From Wuchereria bancrofti (lineage: Eukaryota; Nematoda; Chromadorea; Rhabditida; Onchocercidae), in the NCBI GenBank assembly GCA_005281725.1, contig SSBO01000003.1:10041251-10105250 (forward strand): a stretch of DNA of 64,000 nt, read 5' to 3'. The position numbers and the translations under genes were made by a program. Position 1 is the stretch's first letter; every line of letters begins with the position of its first letter. Positions 39,279-59,517 of the stretch are shown here, piece by piece. A model generated the notes under the pieces. It was not told the DNA's origin. It worked only from the letters and a program-made list of their open reading frames with translations, and ran no database searches.

Positions 39279-39374
39279 TGACAACAACGACAGCGACGAC
39301 AACAGCGGCGATAGCGGCGGCGACGGTGACGACGACGACAACGACAACGACGATGACGATGACAATGACACGAT
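39279..39374. repeat. CpG-rich GAC/CGA trinucleotide tract upstream of SKI-like ATG
   Basis: About 96 bases of imperfect GAC/CGA/GCG repeats, strikingly CpG-rich in an AT-rich genome. It lies 260 bases upstream of the SKI-like start codon, next to an imperfect GTT/GCT repeat (39160-39240). Both are on the 5' side of the gene and may be in its 5' UTR or promoter. Confidence 0.85.
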
Positions 39375-40445
39375 TGCAAGCGCTTTACAAACGACAACGG
39401 TTATCGCTCAACAGACACAGAAAAATGGAAAAGAATGAGGAAAAGAGGGACAGACATACACACACATACATACATACTCATTTCTCTCGTACACTAGCAT
39501 ATATATTTAACAGACACTAATATACATTGACATACATTAGTCTAATATTGCATACATATATTCTCTTCCTCTCCCCACTTTTCTTTTCTCCTTTTCTCCT
39601 CTTCTTTACTATCTCTAGGTATTTCTTCAGTTCTTTCCTTTTTTTTAATATACAAACAAATTGAAAATGAAAGATTGAAAGAGATATGAAATGTTATTTT
39701 CTTTCCCTCTCTCTTCTTTTGTCGTCATCTCTTTCTCTCACTTTTTCTCCCTTTTTCTTTCGTGCTACATATCAGAATTAAATACTAGAATGCATACATA
39801 CATACAAATGTCTGAATTGTCTATGTATGTTCACAGTGTGTATCTATGTGTCTGCCTACTTGTGTATATGTCTACTTCATAGGATAATTATATTTACGGG
39901 AGAGACAAAGAGAAAGAGAGATTGAGAGAGTAGAGGAAAAGGAAGACAGATAAAGAAGGAAGGGGATATTTAAAAAGAGGAATGACTAGACGGCAATTTG
40001 TCTGCGTATAATGAAATCTGGCAACAAAGTATGTCCGCGTGCTTGTCTATGTCATACACACATACACACACATACATCTATAGACAAACAGGCAGACAGA
40101 CACGCATACTCATGGACAGACGGACAAACAGACACACATGCACTCATATAGACAAACAGACATATGCGTATGTATGAATGAAAGATGTGCAGCACAAATG
40201 AAAAGTAACTGCACTGCACACTGCACTTTTATATTTTATACTTTCGAATAAAAAAGAACGAATAAATTAAAATTCACGAAAAAGCGGGATGGGAAGAAAT
40301 AATTTTGAGTGAAAGAATGATTAAATTAAATTAAATTTGTTAAGAAAGAAGAGAACAGAAATTATACAATATTCTATTCTATCATTCTCTTGAAACAAAA
40401 AAAAAAAGAAGCTAATATATGATTTGGAAAAAGAAAAATGTGCTT

Positions 40446-40720
40446 TAATTAATCCTATCCTATCTTATCCTAAAGAAACTCCTATTATTCTATGTTACCA
40501 TATAAAATGAAGGGTCAGGAAGAAATTAATGCGGGAGCAAGATAAAAAAAGAATTGGATCATCCTATCCTATTCTATATTCCCATATAAACAAAGAGTTA
40601 GGAAGAAATTAATGCGGGAGAAAGATAAGAAAAGAATTATATCATCCTATCCTATCCTGTTCTATTCCATTCTATTTTAACGAAGAATTAGAAAGAGATA
40701 AATGCGGGGAAAAGGTAAAA
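40446..40720. repeat. Three-copy ~83-90-bp repeat
   Basis: Units contain ATCCTATCCTAT pyrimidine-rich sequence followed by AGGAAGAAATTAATGCGGGA; the second motif starts at 40517, 40600 and (diverged) 40690. Non-coding. Confidence 0.75.
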
Positions 40721-42989
40721 GAAAAAAATTTTTTTCTTAATTATGCAATATATTTTCTTGATTATATTGCTGATAATGTATTTATGTGTATTTATAATAT
40801 ATATAATAAATTGATTTCCTTAGAATAAAGTGAACAAGAAAAATGAATTCAATAGATGGAAAAAGAAATATATATATATACAAATGTTATCATATTCTAT
40901 TCAGTCCTATTCTCATTTTTTAGTTTAGTTTAATATCAGTGTAATTTAATTTATAAAATGCTAGCTATAATGATAATTAATGATAAATGATTTATAGAGT
41001 AATAGGATGAGATAAAAAATGATAGGAAAAAATGTATCATTCATATATATAATACTTCCTCATTTGATCTCTTCCTTTCTTCCTACCTCTCTTTCTCTCT
41101 CTCTCTCTCTCTTCTGTTCATTTTTATTGATGTGAAAATAGAATGATAAATCGTATAGAAATATTAATTGAATTTCGAAATTTATAACAAAAAAAGATAA
41201 TAAAAAAAGAAGGAAAAAAGGAATTATTCAATGTTTTTATTATTAATAAATAAAATGATAAAATTTAATAATGAAAATGATCAATAATTTATAATGTAAA
41301 ATAGTAAAAAAATTTTTTACTATCATTTCGCAAGTAATAAATCAATAAATGATCATTTCTATTCAATGTACTAAAGTAAAAAAAAAAAAAGGAAAAGCAG
41401 CGGAAACTTGTCCAAGGCAAATATTATTGATTATGTTGCCCTAAAAGGAACAAAAAAAAAATAAAAAAATAAAAACTAAAAAAAAAAAGGATGAATTTCG
41501 GCAAAGGTACTACTCGGTACCATTTAATATGGCGAAAAAAAAAAGGAAAAAAAAAGACAAAACGGATCCTTCTTTTCTTTCTTTCTCTCTCTGTCTCCCT
41601 TCCTACCCCTTTTTTTTCTCCTTTTAATTTCAATCAGAAACAAAAAAAAAAAAAGATAAAAAAGGAGAGAAGAAAGAGAGAGAGAGAAGAAGTGAATATG
41701 GCACACAGTACTTTTTTTTTAATTCCTATGCAACACATGTTTGAGTTTTTTTTTTAATTCTTTCCCTCTCTTCCTATCCGCTTCTTCCCCTTTTCTCTCT
41801 CTCTCTCCTTTTTCTTTTTAAACGTTGATTTTAGTAGTACAGTGATGATGATGATAATAATATTGATGGCTATGACAATGGTGATTGTATCAGTCATACT
41901 GATAAAGATAGCAATAATAATATATTAATGATAATGATGATGGTGGTATTGTGGTAATAATAATGGTGGTACGGTGATGGTGATGATGATAATGATGATA
42001 GTGATGATAGATTGTTGATCATGTCGGTAATAATGGTAGTAATAATGACGATGATCATGATGATGGTGGTGGTATTGTCGATATTGCTGATGTAGTAGTA
42101 ATGGTAGTGGTATGATGATGATAATGATGGCGATATTGGCGATGATAATGATGATGATATATTCGATCAATAGGAAAACGTTTGTGGATGATTTTAAGGA
42201 ATAAAATTGGGTAAAATGGCAAAATGAATGGTGTGATGATGATTGATGGAAAATATGTCATCGATTAATCGTTTTAATCTGATATCTCTTAATTATTGCT
42301 CAGAATTATTCAAAAATGGATAGGAAAGTGTAAAATATAAACAATAAATGTAAATATAAATAATAAACATAAATAAATTTCAAACAAAGTAACAAAGTTT
42401 TATACTTGCAAAAAGTACAATTAGTCTTCTATCATTTATTATTTTGGGAAAAGAATCGATCAATAGTAGTGTTGATAATGATAACGATAATGATGATCAT
42501 GATGACGATGATGATAATAGTAATAATTAGTGTTGATAATGATTAATCTTCGAGATTTATTGGTAGAATTATTTTTGAGATGAATTTAACGAATGATTTA
42601 ATTATTAAAAAATAAGGAAAAAATATTTTAGTCTTATATTTTAAAAATATTTTAATTTTTCTTTACTCTATTACTTAATAACGATCACGTTAACTTAATA
42701 CAAATGAAGTAACATGAAGTGCAATAATGTAAACTAAATTAGATGNNNNNNNNNNNNNNNNNNNNNNNTTTTTTTTTTTTTTGGCATAAAATAATGAACA
42801 AAAAAATGAAGCAATAAGTCAAATGTAATATTATAATTTCATGTATGTAAGTAAATAACTTTTTTTTCCAATCATTGATATTATCACGCATAAATAAAAT
42901 TATTATTATTACTGTTATACAAAAAGAAATTTTTATATTTTTATTATTTTTCAACAAACTCTCAATCATCTTCACTACCAATTCATTGT

Positions 42990-43300
42990 TATTGTCTCTT
43001 TCATTATCAATATATCACTATTATCCTTATCAGTATATCGCTTCTGTCCCCTTCATTATCAATATATCATTACTATTCTCATCACCAGTACATCGCTATT
43101 GTCTCCTCTATTATCAATATGTCATTATTATCCTTATCAGTACATCGCTATTGTCTCCTTTATTATCAATATGTCATTATTATCCTTATCAGTAAATCGC
43201 TATTGTCTCCTTCATTATCAATATGTCATTACTATTCTTATCACCAGCATATAACTATTTCATTATCACCTTTTCATTATCAATATATTTTATCACTATA
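42990..43300. repeat. ~52-54-bp minisatellite, about six copies
   Basis: Units begin at about 42991, 43044, 43098, 43150, 43202 and 43255 and share ATTGTCTCC, TTATCAATATGTCATTA and TTATCAGTACATCGCT. Long open frames across it exist only because the unit lacks stops in some frames. Confidence 0.85.
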
Positions 43301-44340
43301 TTGCTATTGTCTCCTTCATCTTCCCTATCAATATACCGTTGAATTGCTATCTTTAATTCCTTTAAATTTCCATTTTGCTTCTTTTATCTTCATTATCAGT
43401 ATTTATCATTCTTCTTCTCTCCTTCCTTCTTTTACCTTTCCTCCTTCCACTTTCTTTTCTTTTCGATAGAAATTATGTACAATTAGTGTGCATCATGTTT
43501 CCTCATTTATCGATTTGCAAATTAAAAAATCTTTAATGATCTTTTTGCTCATTTATTTAAATCAACTGATAACAGTGACTAAACTATCATTAACTATATT
43601 TGTTAAAATAAATGACCAATGGGTTATATTTGTTGATTTAAAATTGCTTCCTGTAATTTCTTTAAAATTTTCACTTTGCTTTTTTTTTCATCAAGTTTGT
43701 CATATAAAATTTTGATGATAAATAAAACTTTATTCATAATATTTTAGCTTTGATTTTCTAATTCAATTCATGTAGAACTTATTTACCTCATTTATTTTTT
43801 TAATTTAGATTATTTTGTAGTCGAATCTAATTTCATTTCTAACTTCTATCATTTATTCTTATCTCATTTCTTCTTTTTTATAAAAATTTAATAAAAGGTA
43901 TGGATGAAATGAAATGGAATGAAATTTCCAAAAAAAGAGAAAAAAAAATCCATGAAAAAAAATTTAATAACGATTTATAAAAAATTTTCAATTTTATACA
44001 ATTTCTCAAATGAAAAAAAAAAAAAAAAAAGAAAAATGATGGAAAGTTCAGCGATTATTTTAACTAATTAACTAAATGCTTGCCACTACTACTACTCCTT
44101 CTACTACTAAAATTCACTTAGCTGCACTTAATGAGCCGTAAAAGTATGTAACGGCGGTAATGGTTGTAGTGAAGGCGGTAATGGTAAATAGAATTAAAAG
44201 CATAAACATTTTCCCTAATCAGAACTAACAATTGCAAAGGAAAAATGGAAAAAGGGAGAGAGGGAAAGAAGAAGAAAAAAAAAAGTGAAGCAAACATAAA
44301 ATGATTGTATTCTCAAATTTATGATTATAATTTCAAAATT

Positions 44341-44358
44341 TTGACAAAATTTTGTCAA
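44341..44358. repeat. Perfect 18-bp palindrome
   Basis: TTGACAAAATTTTGTCAA equals its own reverse complement. It stands alone in the gene-poor interval. It could be a dimeric factor site or a chance product of AT-rich sequence. Confidence 0.6.
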
Positions 44359-47300
44359 TATTAAAATACAAATGTATTAAATTTTTAAGGCCATTTGTTT
44401 AAAATAATTTTTTATTAAAATAAATTAAAATAATATTTTATTTTGTTTATTTGTTTGTTTAAATTGGTTTGTCGTTTAATGTTTGCCATTTTATTTTATT
44501 TTATTGTATTTATTTGCTTCGTTGTTTATTCATTTATCCATTTTGTTTATTTTAATTGTTTGTTTATTCATTTATTTTTTCATTTGTCTATTTGTTTGTT
44601 TATTTGTTTACTGCAAAATGTTTTTAACATATTTTATCATTAAAGTATGTATGAAAAGTTTTAAAAACATATATATCATTCATTTTTTTTTTTATGATCT
44701 ATGTCGTATCCTTTTCATTTTCCCAACATCTGTTTACTTCATTATTCATTAATTAATTGGTTGATTAATTAATTCTTCTACCTCTAATTATATATGCACA
44801 TATATGTGGCCATTTTGTGCTTCATATGCATATGTTTCTGTTAAATTTTAATTTTAAAATGAAATTTTAGTTTAAATTGTTTAATTTAACTTCGATTTTT
44901 TCTTTTTATAATCATTATTACAATAATTCATCATTTAATAATTCATCACTATCATTTTATAACTATAGTAAAAAGAACCAAGTAACGGAGAGAGAGAGAG
45001 AGAGAGAGAAAAAAAAAGAAAATAAAAGACGACAGTAATTTAATGAAAAGCAAGAAGGAAAGAGAAAAATTTTCAATTGTAATTTTTTAATACATAAATG
45101 TAATTTTTTTCATCAAAATTGTAAAAAAATTGATAATTATCTCTGATATTTGAAAAAAAAAATCAGAGCAAAAAAAAAAATGCACTCAAAAGATAGAGAG
45201 AGAAAAAGGAAAGAGGGAGAGAGGGAGGGAGAAAAAGAGGAGAAAGGATGCTAACATACATATATTTACACATTAAAGAATAAGCAAACCAACAATCCAA
45301 TCAATTAAATTTTTTCTTTTAAATTTCCATTTGTCTCTCTCATTAATATCCATAATTATAGTCGTACTGCACCATTCTCATTTAAATTAACAAATAAAAT
45401 TTCTTTTTTAATTGCGAAATTACTGCAATAATTTTGCAATTTACATTAATTAATGACTATAATGCATATATCTGTTAAATTGGAAGAAATAATATGGAAT
45501 AATTTGAATTTATTAATTCAATAGAAGAATGTGAATAAAAACAGAAAGGAAGAGAAGGGAGAAAGAAAGAAAGAAAGGGAAAAGAGAGAGAAAAAATTAT
45601 AAATATTGATGTCTTTTTTTAGCATTGAAATTCATAAAGATTAAACATATTCATTGTAGTAAAATAATCATTGAAAGAAAGTTTTTTTTTTTTTTTTTGA
45701 ATTTTTTTTTTAATAAAAGAAATGATTTGTTTCATTCCAATTCTTTCCTTCTCTTTTTTTTTTCTGCAAATGAAAGTAACGACTGAAGTATTAACATTAT
45801 AATTATGGCAAACATAGTTATCAATGAGATAATCTTATCAGTGGAAAATGAGAATTATTCCTAAATATTTTGAATCAAACTAAAATTATCATCGGATAAT
45901 AACAGTTTGATAATAATAATAATAACAGTAATAATAATAATAATAAAGTAATAATAATAATTAATAATAATAATAGTGATAATAACATTAATAGTAATTA
46001 TAATAGTAATAATAACATTAATAGTAATAATGATAATAATAATAATAATAATAATAGCAATAATAATAATGAATTAACTAATTTAATCAATTAAATAATT
46101 AATTAATTAAATAGATAAATAAATAAATAAGTGGGTAAACAAATAAACAGATAAATAAATAAGCAAGCAAAATAAATAAATGAATAAATAGATAAGTAGA
46201 CAAAATAAATAAAGGATAACAAGGGATTCCTAAAACAAAAAGTGAAAGAAAAGGGAAAGAGAGGGGAAGAGAGAGAGAAAGAAGGAAAGAGTGTAAAAGT
46301 CGTTAGTTAATTAGGCTCTCTCTGTTAGTTAAAAAGCAAGAAGTTGGCTTTATCTTTGTCCCATACTTGTTTTAATATTTGTGAATTGAAATAATGACGC
46401 ATACAGCTTAGTAAAATCTGTTTAAATTGAAATTCTTTGTGAAACAAATTCATTTATCTTGCTAAAAGCACTTTTTCTCTCTTCATCTTTTTCCTTTCTC
46501 TTTCTCTCTCCTTTTTTCTTTTAATTTTTTTTTTGTTCTATTTTTGATTATTTCACTCCATAATGAATGTATTATAAAATAAGAAAATTATAAATATTGT
46601 CATCAAAAATATATTAGAAAATCTGTAATTCTGCAAATAATTATTTTAGTTTTTACTAAAAACAAAAAAAAAAGGAAAAAACGAAAAGGAAAAAGAGAAT
46701 GAAAATTAAAATGAAAAAGATTAGAATTATTAATTTTAATTGAAAAAAAAATCCTTGTAAGTGAATTTAATAAATCTAATTCAAAAAATCTTCATCAATT
46801 CAGAATCGTTAAATATACATATAATCATGAAATTTCTTTTACCTTATATTAAAGAATTATTACATCTATTTGAAAATTTTCAAATTATACAATTTATCTT
46901 TGTATGATTTTATTACTGATATTAAAATAAGCTTAAAAAATTTATTACTAATATCAGTACTTTATACGATTTTATTACTGATACTAAAATAATTTACTGA
47001 TACTAAAATTACTTATTTCTGAAAATGAGAAAATATTTTTATCAAATGTTTTCCTTTTTTTTTGCATTCATTATATTTGCCGCATTACCCTTTTTATGCA
47101 ATATTAACATTTCGCTTTTCTTTTTTTTAAATGAATATTGACTTATTGATTTAATTTAGAAATCCTTTTTTTTTTTTTTTTTTGCTTACTTTACTAAGAT
47201 TTCTTTTCTGCTTCATTCTTTAAAGTATACAATTAATAATATATAATTGATTATAATATAATCAATTATATATTAATAAATAAATAAATAATCAATAACA

Positions 47301-48872
47301 TATAGTTGATTATAATGTAATCAGTACATAAATAGACAGTTAAAGTAAATAATCAATAATATGATGTCATCAATAAATAAATAAATAATATACAATCAAA
47401 ATTTCTCTCGTAAATATGATCACAAAATTATTGTAAATATATCGCAACTAGTGCTATCTTTAGTACTGAAGAATGTATCATTTTACATTTTTGCTTTTAT
47501 TACAAAAAATTTCTCATCTATACGTCTCTTTGTTTGTATTGTTTATGTCAACAAAGTACGAGAAAAAAAAAATATATCATTCATTAGATTAATTAATTGG
47601 AAGAACAAAAATAAGAGGGAGAGAGGAAGAGAGAAAAGAAAGGGAGGAATCTGTAATAATTGAAGTTTATTATGAAATAGATAGGAATGATAAAATATAA
47701 AATAGAATGTATTAATAATTTTAATTCAATATATTTCATCTTTTTTGCCATTGCTAAACATTATTCATAATAATTCATATGAAATAATTGTAAAAATAAT
47801 GAAAAATGACTTAATCCCTTTTTTTTTTTCACCAGATGATTAGTATATAAACAAATGGCTCTCAAATATGAGAAACAAAGAAATGAAAAAAAAATAAAAT
47901 TAATGAAGGAAAGGAAAAAAAAATCAATTTCAAAAGTTTGCTTTATTAAATTACACCCAATTCATTCATTAAAAATTTCTTATTTCAAAAATAAATTTTT
48001 TTTTTTTTGGGAGAAAATTCATCATTTTTTGTATATTTTTTGACATATATATATATATATATATTATATTACAGTCTACTATACATTTTCAAAATATTTC
48101 AATGTCTCTTTTCTTGAAAAAAGAGAACAAAATGACAAGCAAAAGGATTACAATTAATCTTAAGTGAAATATGCCAACAGCATGAATCATCCACTACAAT
48201 CCATCTTTTCATTAATTAATTAAAATTTTATATTTTCAAAACTGGAACAGTTTGATATGAACTTTCATTTTTAAAAGAATACAAGAAGAAGTTTATCACA
48301 ATATTGTCATTTCCATTGCTATTATCTTTGGCTAAAGAATTGACAAATTTTCGTTTGCAGATAAATAGAGTGCAACAAATAGACTTATGAAAATAAAAAA
48401 GATAATTCAAATATAATACAGATAAATTATCTACGTATGATCATCCAGCATATCTTACATCTATTAATGTTACCATTTGTAAGATATAAATATGTAATAA
48501 AATTAAAATTATATAGATATATCATAAAAAAATTAAATAAGCAATCATAAAATTCATAACAAATTATTCCATTTTTTCACACAACCATTTGTTTTACTGA
48601 TTGATATAAATGAATTTTCAATATAATATGACAATTAGCAAATACAACTTATGAAAATAAAAAAGATAATTCAAATTGAACATGTAAAAACAACATCACA
48701 AATTTCTCGCTATTCCTATCAGTCATGACCTAGAATTTTGAGTAATTTTTGATATTAAGCAAAACAATTAGGAACAAAAGAGAGAGAGAAAAAAAAAACA
48801 TTAAATAATACAACACAGTTGGAGTTAAATTTTTCTTTTATTTTTTTTATCACAAGTTGTCGTCCTCTCTCT

Positions 48873-55063
<6,191 letters not shown>

Positions 55064-57311
55064 AATTTCTATCGACTAGTACTAGCTAAAATAATGAACA
55101 AATAAAATAATAAAATAATGATGAATTAAGTAGCAATCATTGATATGATTTGTGTGTTTGGGTAATTATTTTGACTAACGCAACGCACTTATATAATTCT
55201 CAAAAGAATTACATTAGTATAGTTCAACAAGTACTACTTATTCATGCATAATCTCTCCATTTTATTATTACGCATGAAAAAACTAATATCAAATATTTTC
55301 AGAACTATAAAAATCACATAAATCTAATGAATAATACTAGTAAAATTCATTTTTAAAAAAAATGGAAGAAAAGAAAAGGAAATGATTGTTTCAATGGAAA
55401 TGGGAAAATCAATTTCACTACCTAAGCAATATGGATAATTTATTTTATACGACAGCAGTATAAGTTAACCTGTGAAATGTTTAGGAACTTCTTCAAAAGT
55501 ATATTTATTGAAATTGAAACCTCATAAAAAGCAAAAACCACAAATTTAATTCCAATAAATAAGAATTAAGCAAGTTTAATTGGACTAAATAACCATTAAA
55601 TAAGCTTATTCGCATTCTAACTAATCCTAATAAATATGACCTAAACTTATTCATCTTATTGAAATTTATATGTACATTTGCAAAGTTTAATCTTTTAGCT
55701 TTCTCGAATAAGTTTGTCGAAATTAGTCAAATGAATACATCCTGTGAAAAAAAAAAGAACCATTTTAACAAACTTATTCAGAATATATTTCATTAAATTT
55801 ATTTTTAACCTGAATATATTAAAATGTGCCTTATCTGTGTATCTATCAATTAAATGCCTCAACCTAGCATACCTTATTGTATTACTGTCCCATTACGTTA
55901 ACAAAATTTCTACACCAAAATGATAAATGAACCAAATCGAAGTTGTATGACACAAAAATTGCTAAGCCAATTTTAACATATCCATTTTGTTCTTTGATAA
56001 ATAGAAATTGAGCCATAAATTTTCCATCACGTATTGATCTGTAATATCAGTGTTACAAAAAATTTTCACAATATAACGAGTATGACTGAATTCAAGTACG
56101 CTAAAATATTTTTTAAATTTAGATAAATGGAAATGAAAATTATCATTATTCGTTTTGCAAATAAACACGTATAACACAATATGATCGAATTCAATATAAC
56201 GTAATAATTATATAACATAATTACTATAACGTAATTCTGTTTCTATAATGTAATAATTATATATCATATAATTATGATTCACGTAATTATGATTATCTAA
56301 TATTAAAATTGAGATAATACAAAACGTCAGTGTAAATAAACAAATAAATGAGAGATGGTAATATGTTAGTGATAATATAGTGATAACACGTATCATCCAG
56401 TAGTGTACCGTTTGACGTACGGCCAACTAAACGATCTCGCAAAGTTTTGTGAAAACGCTCATCCCATCCGACCATCTATTTTTTACTTTCTGAACAATTA
56501 AGTAAAAAGTTTACTTATTTGAACTTCACTCAAGCGTATAAATAATAAAGTAATGAATCAATAATTGTTGTAATTGTAATTTTTTAAAAATACTTCTAAC
56601 TGCAATTGTAACGTAACAAACGTAAGAAAACGTAACAATATTTAGTACCATAGAGTAATAATATACGATCAATCTGTACATGAAAAATTACTTTGTAGCT
56701 TAGTCTTAAAAATAATCGAATGGTATCAAAGTTTTCTTTTTCTTTTTAAAATGTTATCAAATAATGGAATATTATTTGAAAATCTTATAAAGTTTTTGTT
56801 ATATAAGTACATTTGTACATTTTCAGATATCACTTTTTCTCTTAAAAAAAAAAAACATACCAAATTTATTAATCATATTATACTGCAACAAATATATCAT
56901 TCAAAAATAAGTTTTATTAAAATTATGATGTGATTTATTTGTTGTAGGGATTTCGTCTTTATTTATGATGTCATGTAAGAAAGAGAGATCGATATCAAAA
57001 TTTTATTCAATAAAAAATAAATGTATGTGTGTGTGTGTGTGTGAGAGAGAAATAAAAAAAAAAAAGAGCGAGTATCAACAACAAAAGATGTAAATATCCA
57101 TGTGAGATTTCTACGAAAACTAAACGGTAAGTATGATTGAATATAATTAATAAATGAGTATGTTTTTGCCAATATTACTTGAACACATATCTATGTATGA
57201 CTGAATATAATTGATATTTGAGTATGTTTTTTTTTTTGTTAATATTACTTCAGCATATATTTAATTGAAAAATCCACTGAATAATTCCATGTCGTACAAC
57301 GATTTTCGTTT
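55064..57311. other. Intergenic region between pkc-3 5' end and peroxiredoxin 3' end
   Basis: About 2.2 kb containing the pkc-3 promoter side and the peroxiredoxin 3' flank. A GT/GA run lies at about 57022-57049. Short ORFs have no recognisable similarity; no RNA gene seen. Confidence 0.6.
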
Positions 57312-58631
57312 TCACTGTTTCTCAAAATATGCTTTACTTTCTTTCACACCAGGCTTAATCGTTTCAGATCCTGGATGCCAATTAGCCGGACATACCTTAA
57401 AATCATTTCCAATAAGACATATGTAAATTTTTTCAATGCTAATTTACGCATGAAATTAACAATAAAGATTAATAATATCAATTCATATACATATATATTT
57501 ATAAGATAACTGATGTAAACAATTAATTACATTTGTCATAAAGTTACAGATTATTCAGTTATCATCAAAATACCGCTATTTCAAAGTTTCTCCGTTCTTT
57601 TGATGTAACTGAAATCACAAGACATTTTTGTTTTTCTTTTAACAAGAGAAAACTTACTTCACCATGCTTGTCAACAAACTGAAAAGCTTGAATCAAACGT
57701 AAAGTTTCGTCCACAGAACGACCTACTGGAAGATCGTTGATTGTGATTTGTCGCAAAATTCCTTTTGGATCAATGATGAATAATCCACTGAAATATGCTA
57801 AACTTAGTTGATATTATATAAAGATGATATAATTTTCAAATGCTATTCAATCATTTTAAATAAACAATAATAATTGACTTTTAATCAAAAGAATAAATTG
57901 AAGAATACACTGGCTCATAACAAATTATGCATTTGATTAAATTTATAGAAATAATTAACTGTCTACAACAATGTAATCTTTTCAAATATATCAAATAATA
58001 TATTATTAATAATATTTTTAACAGATACCGATAAGCAATTCCATCATCCTCTTTAAGTACACCATATGCTCGGCTTATTACATGATTTGTATCAGCCAAA
58101 ATTGGTATATTCATTTGACCAAGTCCACCCATTTTTCGATCAGTATTTACCCATGCAAGATGTGAAAAATGCGAATCTGTTGAACATGCCATAACAGCTA
58201 CATCTAATTGTTTAAATTCCGCAATACGATCAGAAAATGCAATTATTTCCGTTGGACAAACAAAAGTGCTGAAAAATAACAAATATTTAACAAATATATA
58301 ACAAAAAACAAAAAAACAAAAACAAACACATTTTCTTTCCGTTTATTTCTGTAAATAACATATAAAAGTTTTGGAAAAATAGAGAAAAGTAGACAGTCAT
58401 TAATATATCTGAAAATGATATTTCTTTTAATTGCAAAAATATTTTTGTTAGAAAAAAAAAAGGAAAAAAAGGAGGTAAAACATACAAATCAAGCGGATAA
58501 AAGAAGAAAACCACATATTTTCCCTTAAATTGAGAAAGTGAAATTTCCTTGAAATCACCATTGACAACAGCTGTTGTTTTAAAATTAGGAGCTGGTTGAC
58601 CAATAAATGCTTTACTTCCAGCAAGTGTCAT
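57312..58631 (-). CDS. prdx-2: Typical 2-Cys peroxiredoxin (thioredoxin peroxidase)
   Basis: Reduces hydrogen peroxide and alkyl hydroperoxides using thioredoxin, in the cytosol. Four exons, 58631-58486, 58268-58029, 57787-57658 and 57395-57312, join in frame to 199 aa, the normal length. Peroxidatic Cys53 lies in FYPLDFTFVCPTE, split across the first intron; resolving Cys174 in EVCPANW opens exon 4. The GGLG motif ([10 protein letters not shown]) and C-terminal AYFEKQ tail are the pair associated with overoxidation-sensitive eukaryotic peroxiredoxins. The start is the ATG 34 bases after a TTGTTGCAG acceptor; an upstream in-frame ATG lies before that acceptor and would be lost if the message is trans-spliced. 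Sequence looks closest to filarial thioredoxin peroxidase 2, by recall only. Confidence 0.96.
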
Positions 58632-58663
58632 TTTCTTCTCTTTCTTTTTTCTTTTTCTTTTAT

Positions 58664-58676
58664 TCCTGCAACAATC
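58664..58676 (-). promoter_or_regulatory. Candidate spliced-leader acceptor of peroxiredoxin
   Basis: On the minus strand TTGTTGCAG ends at 58666, followed by 34 bases of A/G-rich leader and then the ATG at 58631. It matches a nematode 3' splice site with no upstream exon visible, as expected for SL trans-splicing. Confidence 0.45.
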
Positions 58677-59486
58677 ATTCAATCATTCATTCATCAAAAC
58701 AATACATTTATGTGAGCAAAATATCAAATCAATGTATGAAAACAATTGCATCATTAATTTTCACATTTTTTATTTATTAAAAAAATATAAGAGTGGCAAT
58801 TTTTGAACGAATCAATAATTAATAAATTAAGATAAATTAGTATGACTAAGATAGGAAAAAATTAATTAATATTACTAAAAATTTCACAGGCACTATAACA
58901 TTTCATCATCTCTCCACTATCAATTTTTCATCTCCTTCATTAAAACAAAATTTGTTAAATAAATTTTATAATAAAAACAATTCTATACGCTATGAATAAA
59001 ACATTACTCTTAATAAATTAATATATTTTTATTCCATTCTAAAAAAAAAAGCAATTATTGTTACAGAATATCTCATTATTATTGCTAATATATATCGTTT
59101 AAAATGAGGAATGGATAAATGAAAAATGATAATTGCGCTAAATATTATGAGAAAAAAAAAAAAAAACTAAATGAGCTATCAGAATGATATAAAATTTATC
59201 ACATGTGAAAATGTGCAAATAAAATAATTATAAGCAAAAAATAATATATTGAAACAACGAGAAAAATAAAATCAAAAAAAGAAGCAAAAAAAAAAGTAAT
59301 TATTTTAAATTTTATAAAAAGAAAAGCTAAATTATCAACCAAAATGACATAGCATTGATTATTTTTGAATTAAAACCAATTTTTAAATGTACCATTGATT
59401 ATCACTGAATTATCGTTGTTAGGTAGGTAGGTAGGTAGTTGGCAAATGTGACATATAAATCGATGCATATGTTACATAAAGGGTAT

Positions 59487-59517
<31 letters not shown>

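Larger units (their letters stand above)
39020..48872. other. ~10-kb gene-poor interval between the SKI-like gene and pkc-3
   Basis: I recognise no protein or RNA gene. The left part should include the SKI-like promoter/5' UTR and the right end the pkc-3 3' flank. Contents: GTT tract 39160-39240, CGA/GAC-rich tract 39279-39374, degenerate CA/GACA repeats at about 39450-39560 and 40040-40150, an ~85-bp repeat at 40446-40720, CT run 41088-41112, GATGAT-rich block 41840-42160, N gap 42746-42768, ~53-bp minisatellite 42990-43300, palindrome 44341-44358, GA run 44990-45009, AAT-rich block 45900-46070 and AT run 48044-48064. Confidence 0.7.

Noticed and set aside
41925..42261. ORFs over the GATGAT-rich block
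   Set aside because: Repeat-encoded His/Ile-rich frames without similarity to any family I know.
42875..43469. 106-aa and 116-aa plus-strand ORFs
   Set aside because: They read through the ~53-bp minisatellite and gain their length from it.
44080..44190. GC-richer patch with possible distant pairing arms
   Set aside because: The arms are short, mismatched and about 70 bases apart; not convincing as an RNA gene.
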